Counted from the first letter of the stretch, positions 45,964 through 58,197 are shown. The stretch is DNA of 64,000 nucleotides from Linum tenue (GCA_946122785.1 CAMGYJ010000005.1:87848547-87912546), one strand, 5' to 3'. Made by a program: numbers and translations. The notes: a model not told the origin generated them from the letters alone.

Positions 45964-47852
45964 GCTCAAGATCTGCAGAGACTGCTACTTAGATGCCCAA
46001 AAGGATGGTGGGTTATGTCCAGACATGGGGACTACGACGACGATGTACCAGATTTTTCCAATGGGGCATTGCCATTACCTCCACCAAGCAAAGGAGATTC
46101 CAGCAACCAAAATGGAGAATTCGATCACAACCGTTGGTTGTTCGAGAACAAAGGCGCCTATGGTTATGGTAATGCCTATTGGCCACCCCCGGATGATGTG
46201 TATGACGATGATGATGGTGGTGAGGATGGAACATCCATGTTGGAAAGGAACGACAAACCCTGGCAGCCTCTTAGTCGAAAGATGTTAGTCGACTCCTCAA
46301 TCCTCAGCCCTTATCGCCTTCTCATTGTGGTTCTGGGGTTCTTCCTGCAATGGAGGATCACTCATCCTAACAGAGATGCCGTGTGGCTATGGGCTATGTC
46401 CATTACATGTGAGCTCTGGTTTGCATTCTCCTGGATTCTTGACCAAATCCCGAAAATTAGCCCTGTTTATCAATTGACTGACCTCGAGGTGTTGAAGGAA
46501 AATTTTGAAATGCCATCCCCAACAAACCCCACAGGCCGCTCTGACCTCCCAGGTGTTGACATGTTTGTCTCCACCGCAGATCCTGAGAAGGAACCGCCAT
46601 TAATCACTGCCAACACTATTCTCTCCATCTTGGCAGCGGACTACCCCGTGGAGAAGCTTGCATGCTACATATCCGACGACGGAGGTGCACTGTTAACATT
46701 TGAGGCGATGGCAGAGGCGGCAAGCTTTGCAGAGCTATGGGTCCCCTTTTGCAGGAAGCACAACATCGAGCCAAGAAATCCTGACAGTTACTTTAGCTTG
46801 AAAGTGGACCCCACCAAGAACAAGAGCAGATTGGATTTTGTTAAAGACAGGAGAAGGATGAAGAGAGAGTATGATGAGTTCAAAGTGAGGATCAACAGCC
46901 TGCCTGATTCGATAAGAAGGAGGTCGGACGCTTTCAATGCCAGGGAAGAGATGAAGATGTTGAAGCAGAAAAGGGAGAGTGGGGGTATTAAAATTCAAAA
47001 GGCCACATGGATGGCTGATGGTACTCACGTGGGCAGCATCGGCTCCTGACCATGCCAAGGGAGACCACTCTGGGATTCTACAAGTGATGCTCAAGCCTCC
47101 CAGCACCGACCCTTTAATGGGCGGGTTTGACGACGACAAGATGATTCTTGATTTCACTAATTTCGACATCCGGCTTCCGATGTTTGTCTATGTGTCTGCG
47201 TGAGAAGAGACCAGGGTATGACCACAACAAAAAAGCGGGTGCAATGAACTGTTTGGTAAGGGCATCTGCTATTCTCTCCAACGGCCCATTCATTCTCAAC
47301 CTTGATTGTGACCACTACGTTTACAACTGCAAGGCTATAAGGGAAGGGATGTGTTTTATGATGGATAGAGGTGGGGAGAGCATTTGCTACATTCAGTTTC
47401 CTCAGAGGTTTGAAGGAATCGATCCCTCGGAGGGATCGGTATGCCAACAAGAAGACAGTCTTCTTTGATGGGAATATGCGTGCCCTTCCCTAGATGGTCC
47501 CGTGTATGTGGGCACGGGTTGCATGTTTAGTTTAGGCGCTTTGCCTTGTACGGATTTGATCCACCGAATCCAGATAAGACTCAACCAAAGGATGATTCTT
47601 CCTCGGCTGAGACGCATCCCTTGACTACTACCGACTTTGACCCAGACCTCGACCTCAACCTCTTGCCCAAAAGAAAAGGTTTGGCAACTCTACAATGTTG
47701 GCTGAATCGATACCTGTTGCGGAGTACCAAGCTCGACCTTTAGCTGACCATCCTGCTGTTAAATATGGACGCCCTCCTGGTGCTCTTAGGGTTCCAAGGG
47801 AACCGCTGGACGCGACCACTGTTGCTGAAGCAGTATCTGTAATCTCTTGTTG

Positions 47853-47933
47853 GTATGTATTGTATTGTATTGTAAATGGAAAAAGTAAGGCGCCCATTGA
47901 ATTGAATTGGTGACTAATGAGCAGTGACCTTAG
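47853..47933 (+). other. CSLD4-like intron 2 (81 nt)
   Basis: GTATGT donor, CCTTAG acceptor. It splits the Trp codon of SCWYEDKTEW, a conserved CSLD intron position. TGTAT words are repeated in the first half. Confidence 0.9.
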
Positions 47934-48900
47934 GTACGAGGACAAAACCGAATGGGGAGGGCGAGTGGGTTGGATCTACGGCTCCGTCACCGAAGACGTG
48001 GTGACAGGGTACCGCATGCACAACCGCGGCTGGCACTCCGTCTACTGCGTCACAAAGCGAGACACCTTCCGCGGAGGAGCTCCCATCAATCTGACCGATC
48101 GGCTCCACCAGGTGCTGAGATGGGCCACGGGCTCCGTCGAGATCTTCTTCTCGAGAAACAACGCCTTCCTCGCTTCCAGGAAGCTCATGTTGCTACAACG
48201 CCTCTTCTATCTCAACGTCGGCATATACCCCTTCACCTCCATCTTTCTCATCGTCTACTGCTTCCTCCCGGCACTGTCGCTCTTCTCGGGCTCCTTCATC
48301 GTGGAGAGCCTCAACATTGCCTTCTTGGTCTACCTTCTCATCATCACCTTCTGCCTCATTGGGCTTGCCCTCTTGGAAGTCAAGTGGTCCGGGGTCGGGC
48401 TGGAGGAATGGTGGAGGAACGAGCAGTTTTGGCTCATCTCTGGCACCAGCGCGCACTTGGCCGCCGTGGTGCAGGGCCTGCTCAAGGTGGTTGCTGGCAT
48501 TGAAATCTCCTTTACTCTGACTTCTAAAGGAGCCGGGGATGACAACGACGACATCTACGCGGAGCTATACCTGGTGAAGTGGACTTCTCTCATGATTCCA
48601 CCCATTGTAATTGCCATGACGAATATCATAGCCATGGCCTGGGCACTCATCAGGACTGTATACAGCGCGGTGCCGCAGTGGAGCAAATTGGTGGGTGGCG
48701 GGTTTTTCAGCTTCTGGGTTTTGGCTCACTTGTACCCCTTCGCCAAAGGCTTGATGGGGAGGAGAAGGAAGACTCCGACGATCGTGTATGTGTGGTCAGG
48801 CTTGATAGCAATCACGCTCTCTCTTCTTTGGATTGCTATTAGCCCGCCCACCGTCGTCAACACTCCCACCCAGCCAAGTGGCACGGGCGGCAGTTTCTAG

Positions 48901-49594
48901 TTCCCCTGATAATTACCCAAGCAGGGGCTTCACATGCTTTTGTAGTAGCTTTGTACACATTCAATACTAGACACAGACAGGCAGGCATGCTCTAATTCAA
49001 GCGCTGGAACCATAGCCAAAGCAGAGTAGAACTAGCACTCCACTTAACAGATTTCAATACAATGTGTGTTTATGTCAAACAATTGCCAGATCAATTTGTA
49101 AGGAACGTTGCGCAGATATACGGCATTGCAGAGACTGTTGGAATGAATGCGTTGTGTGTTTGTTGGGGCTAAAACAAATCCAGAGAGGGACCCCAAAACT
49201 GATATGGCAGCAGAACCCCAAAACTTGATGTAATGCAATATGGCCGAACTACGAAACTAAGCAACTTTCAAGGGCACAATAGCACAGCCCTTTCCAGTTC
49301 CCAAATGTGCTTGCTGGCCTGGGTAACGATTCACTCCAACTGTCAGGATACATGTCGACTCATTTCAATTATTTTTAAATTACAAGTACCCAAGTACCAC
49401 AGTAAAGAGTTACTGCTACAATACAGCGTGAAGAAATACGTGGTTAGTTTTTCCAAGTTGACTACGGATAATAAAAATGACCAGGCACTACCAAATCATT
49501 ATCTGTAGGGGAGATGCTTACATTGTTTCCTCGGTCATTCCTAATCAAATTTAAAGGGCCTTCTAGTCTCCAGTTGGAGCATATGCTGCACAGC
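48901..49594. other. Tail-to-tail 3' region between CSLD4-like and ARID genes
   Basis: About 694 bp separate the two stop codons and must hold both 3' UTRs. No open frame is supported. AATAAA-type polyadenylation signals are not clear-cut on either strand. Confidence 0.6.
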
Positions 49595-52500
49595 TTAACC
49601 ATCGGACTGCTCAAACGGTACCCGTACAAATAACTGGCCGTGCAACGTCACTACAGCGGATGTCTGGTGAGGATCAATTCTTGAAGGCAGGCTAACCACC
49701 TGCAAGTCAACAACTGCTGTTAGCCTCCGTTTCCCGCATTACACTTCTCGTCCATCCTACAACCAGTAATCAACTATGGCCAAAATGAGGCCTAACCGCC
49801 ACACAATTTAAACCTCTACAGCTTTTTCAAGTTTCTCCAAGGAAAGGGTAAACCAAGGAAGACAGCAGACTGGCATGTCTCACAAGATGTAAAAGGAATA
49901 GAACAAGAGGTCAATGGCAACAAACTAAAGCTTTTAGACCTATCAGCCGGAGTCATCCAAAACTGACCTTTTTAAATGGGGTGACACCCCAGGGATTTTC
50001 AAGTTGTTCTGGTTGACCAGATATAACCAAGCGTCCAGCTGCATCAGACTGAACATGAACCTGCACATGAAATTGTTCCAAAAACTGTCAGCGTGACCAT
50101 GCAGCTAGGCTAACCACAAACTAATGCCAGAGAATATCACGATTGTCCATTTCACACAGGCTACGATTGCCACCTCACTTAATAACTGGCAAAACAGAAA
50201 AACTGCTTCAGGAAGCACCCCACGTTTGGGTCGATTCTAGGGGTCTGCAATTTTATGGAAGGAAAGAATAGGGAAGTTACAGAATATATACGTGCATCAA
50301 CTAAGTAGATGAATGAGATTGGTTCAACACAGCAGAACAGGGAAATGTTTCACTTTTCTAAAATGCGGGGGGAGAGGAAGAAACATGGACATCATCCATT
50401 CATACCCCAAATCTACCAACGACTTACAAGCACAAAATTTGTACTGTTGAACACTTTGGGGTCGTACTTCAGAAATTGTATCTGAAGGCCCGTCTAGCCA
50501 ATTGTATCTAACACTCATACCAAGGACAGATGAGCATGTAGTGTCAGCTGAATTTGCTTGCCATGGAGCAAGAACCAAATACAAGACCAACAATAGTTAT
50601 CTAAACTAAATGATTCACAGTTAAAGGTTAAACCAATTAAAACCAGTTGCCATGGAGACCTATATTTTCTTTTCATGAGAAAGATAATGACATGGAAGAT
50701 CTCTATGATATGTGATTTTACCTCCTCGCGTAAAAGTCCAGGAACTAAAGCATATACCTCATAGCAATCGTTCTGTGAGAGAGCAAGCAGTATCAGCAAA
50801 TACTCAAGACGATAACCATTTGAAGTTGCAAATCAAGCATTAAGTTCATGGAAGTGGAAATATAAATCTTACAGTTCTTTGTACATTGACCTTCACCCAC
50901 TCAGCAGGGGGGCCCACATCGATTACCACTGTATCCGCTCTGATGAAGAAAGGAATAAGGATTCTCTTTCATAATCCACTCCCTTTATGAAAACTAAGGA
51001 ATATTTAAAACAAAAACCTAACTGTGTCCTCATTGTCTTCAAGGGAGATGCACTGATGGCACGTTCAGCACTTGACAGCTTCTTCCTCTTAAGTAAACCT
51101 GATAGACAGTAAGCCAAATTCAGACCAAAGACACATGTTTATTATGGGGCCAAGATGCTGATAAAGTATAGCAGTTGTACCATTTGTCTTCAATGGCTTG
51201 TCAGCCTTGGGAATAGAATTCAAAGTCTTATCCTAAGTCCAAAACAGCAAGAAGGCAGAAATTAATCTTTAAGAAAATGTAATTGCAGCACTAGGAATAG
51301 AAACTGAAGCTTTTTCCACACACCTTAATGACTGGTTGAGAAACCTCGCCATTACCAAGCAGGCGTTGAGAATGCCAACCCTGCATTGCACGAGCAGCAG
51401 CATCTCTTCGAGGTGCTCGACCCGGTACAAGGCCCCCTAAACTTCCACTGGACTGCACTCAACATTTATACGAAAATTTCGTGAAATGATATCCTGGATT
51501 TGAGGCCCTAGAATTTTATGCTTGAAAAGTGAGGCAAATACACAGATGCACATTGAAGAGAAAGCACGTAACCATAGGCTAAACTCATAAAGCACATCAA
51601 ATAGGGTAAGTGGAAACAAAAATCCCACAAAACTGGAGGAAATAATCTATAGAACTACTTGGGACATCCAAATATTCCTCCAGGAATTCGTCAACGAAGA
51701 GCTTCAGGGAAAAAACATCTCAAAAGTACAAATAATAGAAGCTCTGATAAGTTTAGCATCTGAGTAATAATTTTATGCTCCGAGAATACAAAGCAGATTA
51801 TTAGCTGAAGCCAAATGGGGGAATGATAATGAAGGCAGCTATAGACAGGTGAATTACTGCACGTGGAAGGATCTTCTAAATAATACTAGGTTTACCTTCC
51901 TACCATCCTTTATTGCCAACTTAACATTAAGTAGCATGGGGAATGTTGCTCAGTCAAAATTGCTCCAGTAGGATTTATCTTTCAGAAACCCTTTTTATGG
52001 ATGACAAACAAATGGGTAATAGAGAAACCTTAACCACAAACCTGTTTACCTGTAAACTATCTATGCAACAACAGATCCAGAATACCATTGACCTCAGAAA
52101 CACCTATTAATCCCACAGTAAACAGACACTGTCGGAGCAATGCCCATCAGCTAATGCGGTAAAGGACATCTTAATATGATACGTCCCAGATTTAACATAC
52201 AGAGCGAACTTTGAAGCACCAATATTCTTTTAGGGCCTAGTTCATAAAGAAGATGAATGCAGTAAATATCTCCCAGCAAAGCCACTCTAGCTTACCTGGT
52301 TTTCGGGCCTTGTTGCCTCAATTGATATACCATCAGAGAAAGGAAGTTCACCATTACGCATTTTATGCTTCTCATATTCAAGCAGTGCCTGAATGAAGAA
52401 AAGAAAGCGGATTCAAGAACTATTTTAGATAGAAAGCCACTGCAAATAGACATCTAGATAAGACAGATGTTAACCTTCTCATAAAAAATTCTGAATGTCC

Positions 52501-54033
52501 ACGAGACTGTTGTGCACGTTCTAGTAATGTAGAGAATGAAAACAATTAATTTCAATTAACAAATTGAACAACAATAAATCCAAGAAAAATGGAACCAGAT
52601 TTGTTTTATAGTAGAAAATGACACGTTCCCCAGTAGTCAGTCATATAAAGTATATACATAACCACTAATAGAACTAAAACATGGTCAAAGTTTTAAAGTC
52701 CATATGTACACATCAAACACATATCTACTCATGCATAAACAAATGCCTCAGTGAGAAAGTTTACTTCCCAAAAAACCTTCTGTTTCCAGTTGCTAATCAA
52801 GCCAAAATCCAGAAATCAACTTAAATCTAAGTATTATTACTTTGGAGGTCTAAATGATTCGCCTACTTGCCGCCATAACTTGCATGATGTCACCTGCAGA
52901 AATAAGAAAGCAAAGAAAGCCTATAGTACCCATACCAATTCACGGAGTATGAGAAACGTAACCAGTTTCATGGAGCAAACAAGATTGAACCTGTTCATAG
53001 CCTCCCAGTTTGACAACAGCTCTCCACAACCTTAATCAAATGAAATAGCGGGATGATCAAGAATCTTTGTTAATGGATGAAGACAGAGAGAAACAAGCAA
53101 GAGTTGTGTGTGAGTTGCAACAACTTACTTAAGCAGATTTAGTTCTTCTTTATAAAACTTTGGGGCCTTGAACTCCAAGTGATTATCTCTATAAAACATT
53201 TCAACTTCCTTCATGAACTCCAATTGTTCCTCCTCCGTTCCCGACTCGTATCCCTCATCTGAAGAACGTTCCAAAAGGAAAGTTCTACCAAGGTTTCTCA
53301 GAGCACCTCCAGGCTCTTCTTCATCCAACTTGGATTTTGCAGGTTCCTTCTTAATTATAGAGTGCACGGGGAAATCGACCTTGGCCAGTTCCTCTGTCAA
53401 CAGGGAGACTCTATCTCCTACGTGATCATCTTTGTTCTCAGCAGACTGATGATCAGCCACAGTAGAAACAGTGTCTTCCTCATGTTTGGTTGTGGAAAAT
53501 GGCTTCTGATCATTTGCAACAATAATGCCATCATCAGCACCATTACTATCAGGACACCTGGATTTGAAATTTGCATCTTCATTGTCTGCTTTCCGCTTTA
53601 AGGTAGAGACTTCACCGGTATCGTCTAATGATCCATTGGCAGGGGGCTCCGTACAAGCAGCAAAGTGAATAGGGTACTCTTTATCACCAGAGGTGGGCTC
53701 AGGAGCAGCAGCTGCTGCACTAGGCATTATGTCAGCCTTAGGAGAGCAATGTGGATTGTTGGCATCATTCGGATCATCAGCAACAGGAGCAAGTTCAATA
53801 ATGCCAGGGGCAGGCTGAGGGTTGTCAGCTGTACAATTGAAGGTCTCAACACCCATAACAGCACCAGCAGCATCCAATCCAGACAACTCTGCCCCTTTAT
53901 TTTCATTAGGAAGTTGGGAATCGGATTGCTGATCATCTAGTGCAGCATTTTCTAGATTGGGATTGAGGACTCCATCGGCAACTGGTGCCGCATTATCAGC
54001 AGTATCATTCTCAGCTTCTTTTGGATCACCCAT
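49595..54033 (-). CDS. ARID and HSP20-like domain protein (ARID3/5/6 group), 12 coding exons
   Basis: Likely a nuclear DNA-binding/chromatin protein. Exons (minus): 54033-53129, 53030-52991, 52893-52841, 52520-52475, 52388-52296, 51452-51324, 51232-51181, 51098-51023, 50939-50873, 50772-50722, 50060-49968, 49699-49595. All introns are GT-AG; total 1710 nt, 569 aa, no internal stop. Residues 1-265 are acidic and low-complexity, with an LKRKADNED patch. ARID is ~267-357 (EFMKEVEMFYRDNH, LWRAVVKLGGYEQ, VTSCKLWRQVGESF, VSWTFRIFYEKALLEYEKH). A basic LLKRKKLSS lies near 441. The alpha-crystallin/HSP20-like fold is ~466-569 (EVYALVPGLLREEVHVQ, GRLVISGQPE). The start is MGDPKEAEND, after a probable 5' UTR intron. 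It converges on the CSLD4-like gene. I cannot choose among ARID3, 5 and 6 by sequence alone. Confidence 0.95.
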
Positions 54034-54500
54034 GTCACTAGGAAGAAACTATACTTGGACAGAGCTGCAGAACCAGCTAAGGCAAATCAACCCCAGTTAG
54101 TCCAAGACAAATAACCAATAAATATTGAAAAGAAAGATGAAGGGAGAGAGCAAGAGAGAGATACTTACAGTGCTGAGTGGAGGAGTGATGAGACCAAGAG
54201 AACGAAAAGCAACCAAACCCTAGAGAGAGAAAGAGAGAAAGAAGAAGTTAGCTCAGTAGTAATGGAAAAATAATGAAGACTGAGAAAAGGACTCAATTGC
54301 AACAAAGAAGAAACAATGACGTCAAGTCCGGAGTCCAGAAGCCGTCGCAAAGCTAGCCCAAACGTCCCAACTGTCAGCAGTTGGAGCCAACGAGAGAGAG
54401 ACGAAAACGCGGACACACAGAAAGAAAGAAAGAAAGAAAGGGAAAACCAAACTAGAGAATAGAGGAAAGGCGTACGTTTCTCTTTCGCGGTGTCGGAAGG
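54034..54500 (-). promoter_or_regulatory. ARID gene 5' UTR (with intron) and promoter side
   Basis: A probable 5' UTR intron runs from 54168 (donor GTAAGT) to 54065 (acceptor TTCTGCAG) on the minus strand, 104 nt. Upstream there are purine-rich stretches (GAGAGAGA at 54143-54160 and 54222-54240) and a (GAAA)n tract at ~54420-54440. No clear TATA box, as is common for housekeeping-type plant promoters. Confidence 0.6.
54420..54440. repeat. (GAAA)n microsatellite
   Basis: About five GAAA units in the ARID gene 5' region. Confidence 0.9.
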
Positions 54501-54559
54501 GAAATTTTACATGAGCGCATCGACGTCGCTTGGAGATGGTGGAGGAAGAAGAGGCGGAG

Positions 54560-54605
54560 ACGCGGAGTTGCGGCGACGGTGACGGTGACGGTGACGGTGC
54601 CGGTG
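54560..54605. repeat. GACGGT hexamer repeat
   Basis: Five tandem GACGGT-type units ending GGTGCCGGTGA, upstream of the ARID gene and outside the MULE. Confidence 0.85.
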
Positions 54606-54716
54606 ATCAGCTCCGTACAACCTTTTTTGCTTAATACCCAAAAATGATGAAAGTAGCCATTTAAATTTTAACAGAAAGAATGTATATGTGGGATTTTTTC
54701 TATTGTTGTTATTTTT

Positions 54717-56206
54717 TTCTAAATTACACATTAATTCACTCAAATTATGCAAATTTTTCACCTTTGTCATCCAAATTAATTTTCTTTCTCATTCGCCACT
54801 TATTTTACGAATCGTTTCACCGTTAGTCACCGGCCGTTACACTCCGTTAAATTTATCATATGTAGCAGTCAATTATGAAGTTTGACCGTTAAGTAGGTGA
54901 CGTGGAAATTAAAAAAAAAATTCCACCTCATCATTGAATAATTCTATGTGATTAATCATATTAATTATTTAATAAAAATTAATAAATTACAAAAAGTAGT
55001 TATCAGTGTGGAGAAGCGAGTTGATGATGTTGGTTCTCGAATCCAATTCTCCTTTGGCGAAGAGGCCGTTCCTCTAACTGAAACCAAATTTGGATGTCGA
55101 AGCTTCGCGATCGCCTTCACTTACCCTTCAAATTCCTTCATTCCCTTCCCAACCGCTCCACCGCTAATCTCCCCGATCCTTCTCACAGCGAAAGCCATCC
55201 CGTCTACGAACACCGTCTTCTACAGGATGCTCTCTCCGCCGCTCGAACCCAGAACGTATACAGATGCCTGAAGCAGCGTCTCCATCTCCGTCTCCCCGTC
55301 CACCATCACCAGCTTACCCCCCCCCCCTCCCATCCCCCTCTATTGCCCGCGCTGCCGCTATTGCTCGCGGGCCTCGGCTTCTAGTCTTCGTGTACTACTC
55401 CGATCTTCCCGGTCGTTGTCCGAAGAGAAATTAAAAAAGCGATGGAGACCTAGTTTCCATCAGATTCCAAATTATTCAACATGGCTATAGTTACTTGACA
55501 TAGTACAAGAACATTTCATTATATAAGTGGGTGGAAATCTGAAAAAAGGCCTTTTCTTCTGGCTCTCTCTTTATCCAATCAAGGTTGAGATCCATCAGAA
55601 TGTTCGTTCTCTGCAGCAAGCATAAGCATCTCCAATGGCTTCTCGAACAGCAGAGCGCTTTCATCTCGCTTGTCAAGCTCCACAGCCTCAACCTTCAAGC
55701 CATTTCTCTCGCAGATAGTCCAGAAGGTTTGCTTGGTATGTGTTCATATCAGCTACAGGAGTGCTAAAAGCAGTTATCCGTAGAGACGAGTCTCCAGATG
55801 GTGGTGGCAGGGTTAAGAGCATTGCTCAGAAGTCAGAAGTGTCGCGTATCAGCAAACGTCTCAAAATCGCTGGCGATTATATCCTACCAATACTTGCGAA
55901 TTAATTACCCAACGGTGAAATTGGAAACTTCATTTTATAAATTTAATTAATTTTAATAAATAATTAATATGATAAACCATATAGACAAAGTAGGTGGAAA
56001 AATATTTTTTTTAATTTCCACGTCATCTAGTTAATGGTCAAACTTTATAGTTGACTGCCACATAGGACAAATTTAAAGAAGATTAACGGTCGGTGACTAA
56101 CGGTGAAACGATTCATAAAGTTAGTGGCAAATAAGAAAAAAAAGTAATTTGGGTGGCAAACGTGAAAGATTTGTATAATTTGTGTGACCAAACGTGTAAT
56201 TTAGCC
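54717..56206. mobile_element. MULE, 1490 bp, with captured GC-rich sequence
   Basis: Terminal inverted repeats of ~250 bp: left TTCTAAATTACAC..., right in reverse complement GGCTAAATTACACG.... Both contain TTTCACCGTTAGTCACCG-like and GTTAAGTAGGTGACGTGG-like blocks. A perfect 9-bp TSD, GTTATTTTT, lies at 54708-54716 and 56207-56215. The interior (~55005-55900) is GC-richer and coding-like on the plus strand (RLHLPFKFLHSLPNRSTANL at ~55105; LCSKHKHLQWLLEQQSAFI at ~55605) without a full ORF, as in Pack-MULEs. No transposase. It sits ~680 bp upstream of the ARID start codon. Confidence 0.88.
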
Positions 56207-56216
56207 GTTATTTTTT

Positions 56217-57800
56217 GTTTTTTTGGGAAGATAGACGCTAAACCGAGGTTGGGAGATTCCCATTACATAATATAATCTAACCATCTACAAAGATTATAAC
56301 TATACACATCAACATGATGTGTTCCAAACGGTAGGCTATGGCCTAAACTAGCTCCATTTTACACATGTGAGGCAAAGACGTCCCAGTCACGATCCAAAAG
56401 GTGGTTGACATGTTGAGCAAGCAATCCATGTTTGTGGTCATCGTCAAAACGGTTCCTAATGATAGCAATCATAGTAGTAGAATCCAACTTAAGTTGTACT
56501 TTGCAGTGTCCTTTCTCCCAGGCCAATTGTAGTCCCACAATTGCTTCTTTGAGCTCTCCAGCAGTGATCAAGCAGTTACCCAAGTTGCAAGCAAAAGCTG
56601 CACAACATCTACCCATACTGTCACGATGAGACCTCTAGATGCGAATCCCAAGGGAGAGAGGACATAATCATCAGTTTGGATCTGTACTCATCCCTCAAGT
56701 GGAGGGCGCTAGCCAATTTGTTCCTCTTTCTCGACAAGGGGGGTTGAAAATCCTCTCCACATTCTGCAAGGCCATTTTGTAGATCTTAAATCAAGCTTCG
56801 ATTTTACAGATGAGGGATTTTTCCACATAAACCTTGCAATCCATGCACTCTTCATTTCTCTGCTTCCAAAGATGCCACACAATCAAGACAAAATCAACTT
56901 CATGAACTTCATCATTCAAGTTACTTGACACCCACTCCTTAAAAGGCAAATCCTTTTTCTTGTTGGTGACTTTAGATATGATCTTTTCCCAATAGTTGTT
57001 GTCTTACTGCAGTGTTTGAGAACGTGCTCTGTGGTCTCTTCAACGTCTTTGCAGTGGCTGCAATTGCCATCAGTAGCAATCTTCCTCTTAACACGTGTCT
57101 TATTAGTGAGCAATCCGTCGTACATCACAAGTCCAAGGAAGTGTTTGGTTTGGCTAGGCCCTTTCCATTTCAAAAAATTCTTCCAGATTGTCTCTCATGT
57201 TGTATCCATTTGATTCGCTACAAGGTTGTAGGCTGACTTCAACCTGAATCTTTTATCCCTTTCCAATCCCAGATGCATTTATCCTCTCCCAGATTGCTTT
57301 TTTAGGTTTCATGCCAGCAATCAGAGAAATGATATTGGGAAGAAGGAAGTCATGGAGCTTATGTCAATTCCACTCTTCATTTCATCAGTCTAGTTCGCCA
57401 CAGATGACTCTTCCTGACACATATCAGCATCCTGCAAAATGTGGTCTTTGAGGGTGATGTCATGATCTAGCCATGGGTGGTTCCAGAGGCTGGTTCTTCT
57501 TCCATTTCTGATGCTTTAGCATATAGCACTTTTAATGAGGGGTATTGCTTTCACGATAGCTTTCCACAAGGAGGAGTGGTTGCTTCTATTCATTGCCACA
57601 ATTTGCCCATCTTTATGTTTGAAATACTTTCCTTGCATAACCTACACCCAGAGGTCATAGCTATTATTAAAGATTTGCCAAACAAGCTGGATCATGAAAG
57701 CCATGTTTAAGCTTCTAGCAATTTTTAGTCCTAGCCCCCTTGATTTTTAGGTCTGCATACTTTTTCCCAGGAAACTAGATGAACTTTCTTTTTATCCTGA
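56217..57800 (-). mobile_element. 5'-truncated LINE, 3' part (zf-RVT and RNase H)
   Basis: Minus strand. zf-RVT at ~57173-56990: GPSQTKHFLGLVMYDGLLTN and CSHCKDVEETTEHVLKHC. RNase H fragment at 56616-56359 with AAFACNLGNCLITAGELKEA and KVQLKLDSTTMIAI. The 3' end is an A-rich tail (T-tracts at 56211-56226) next to the MULE's right TSD. Frames are broken; RT and endonuclease are missing or unrecognisable above ~57.8 kb. It differs in sequence from the LINE at 34.7-40.4 kb. Confidence 0.75.
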
Positions 57801-58189
57801 TTAGACAGGATTTGATTCTGCAAGCGGTTCGGTACGAACAAAGAAATTTCGAACAAAAGAGAGTTGCTTCCTATGATACATACATAGTCAATCTTCATTG
57901 TAAAAGAAAATTATTGTCCTTTGATGGAAAATATGATGGTTAACACCTTCGAAAAGCTTCAATTAATGAAATCTGGAATATTGGTACAAAGAAAAATTTG
58001 TCAATGCTAACTCTCGTCACATAAATAAATGAACTCAAATTTCACCTAATATAGCCTCTAAATCCATTCCTAGCTCCCCGCTTATATTTATATGTAAAAC
58101 TCTATCTCATTTCACTATTCAACTGCCACATATACTGAAGTTATCCTTTAAGTTTATTTGTATGAACTCGTGTGACAACTAAGAACAAC
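57801..58189. other. AT-rich spacer, nothing recognised
   Basis: No open frames or repeat ends identified. Confidence 0.5.
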
Positions 58190-58197
58190 ACAACTAC

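Larger units (their letters stand above)
45389..48900 (+). pseudogene. CSLD4: Cellulose synthase-like D (CSLD4-like), frame-broken
   Basis: CSLD enzymes are Golgi/plasma-membrane beta-glycan synthases for tip growth and cell plates. Exons: 45389-45864, 45964-47852, 47934-48900. The ATG at 45389 ([10 protein letters not shown]) is the start. Visible: [17 protein letters not shown], the RING-like Cys cluster (CAMPACDG...[11 protein letters not shown]), [20 protein letters not shown], two N-terminal TMs, [48 protein letters not shown] and six C-terminal TMs. Wording around ALPLPPP, FDPPNPDK and [11 protein letters not shown] fits CSLD4 rather than CSLD2/3 or 5. Lesions: deletion at ~46022 (loses the last Cys pair), in-frame 12-nt loss at ~46328, 11-nt loss at ~47027, +1 at ~47198, +4 at ~47430, +5 at ~47488, +5 at 47526-47535 and +5 at 47669-47678. 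Catalytic motifs survive. Either a recent pseudogene or a bad sequence patch. Confidence 0.88.

Noticed and set aside
47853..47933. Reading the frame break before YEDKTEW as another frameshift
   Set aside because: Clean GT-AG borders at a conserved CSLD position show an 81-nt intron.
47952..48503. 183-codon plus-strand frame overlapping CSLD exon 3
   Set aside because: His/Arg/Leu-rich shadow of the GC-rich exon in another frame.
50324..50593. Minus-strand frames of 89-94 codons inside the ARID gene
   Set aside because: They overlap introns of the ARID gene; the spliced model explains the coding signal fully.
53213..53940. Plus-strand frames opposite ARID exon 1
   Set aside because: Antisense shadows of the long acidic exon 1 with no family match.
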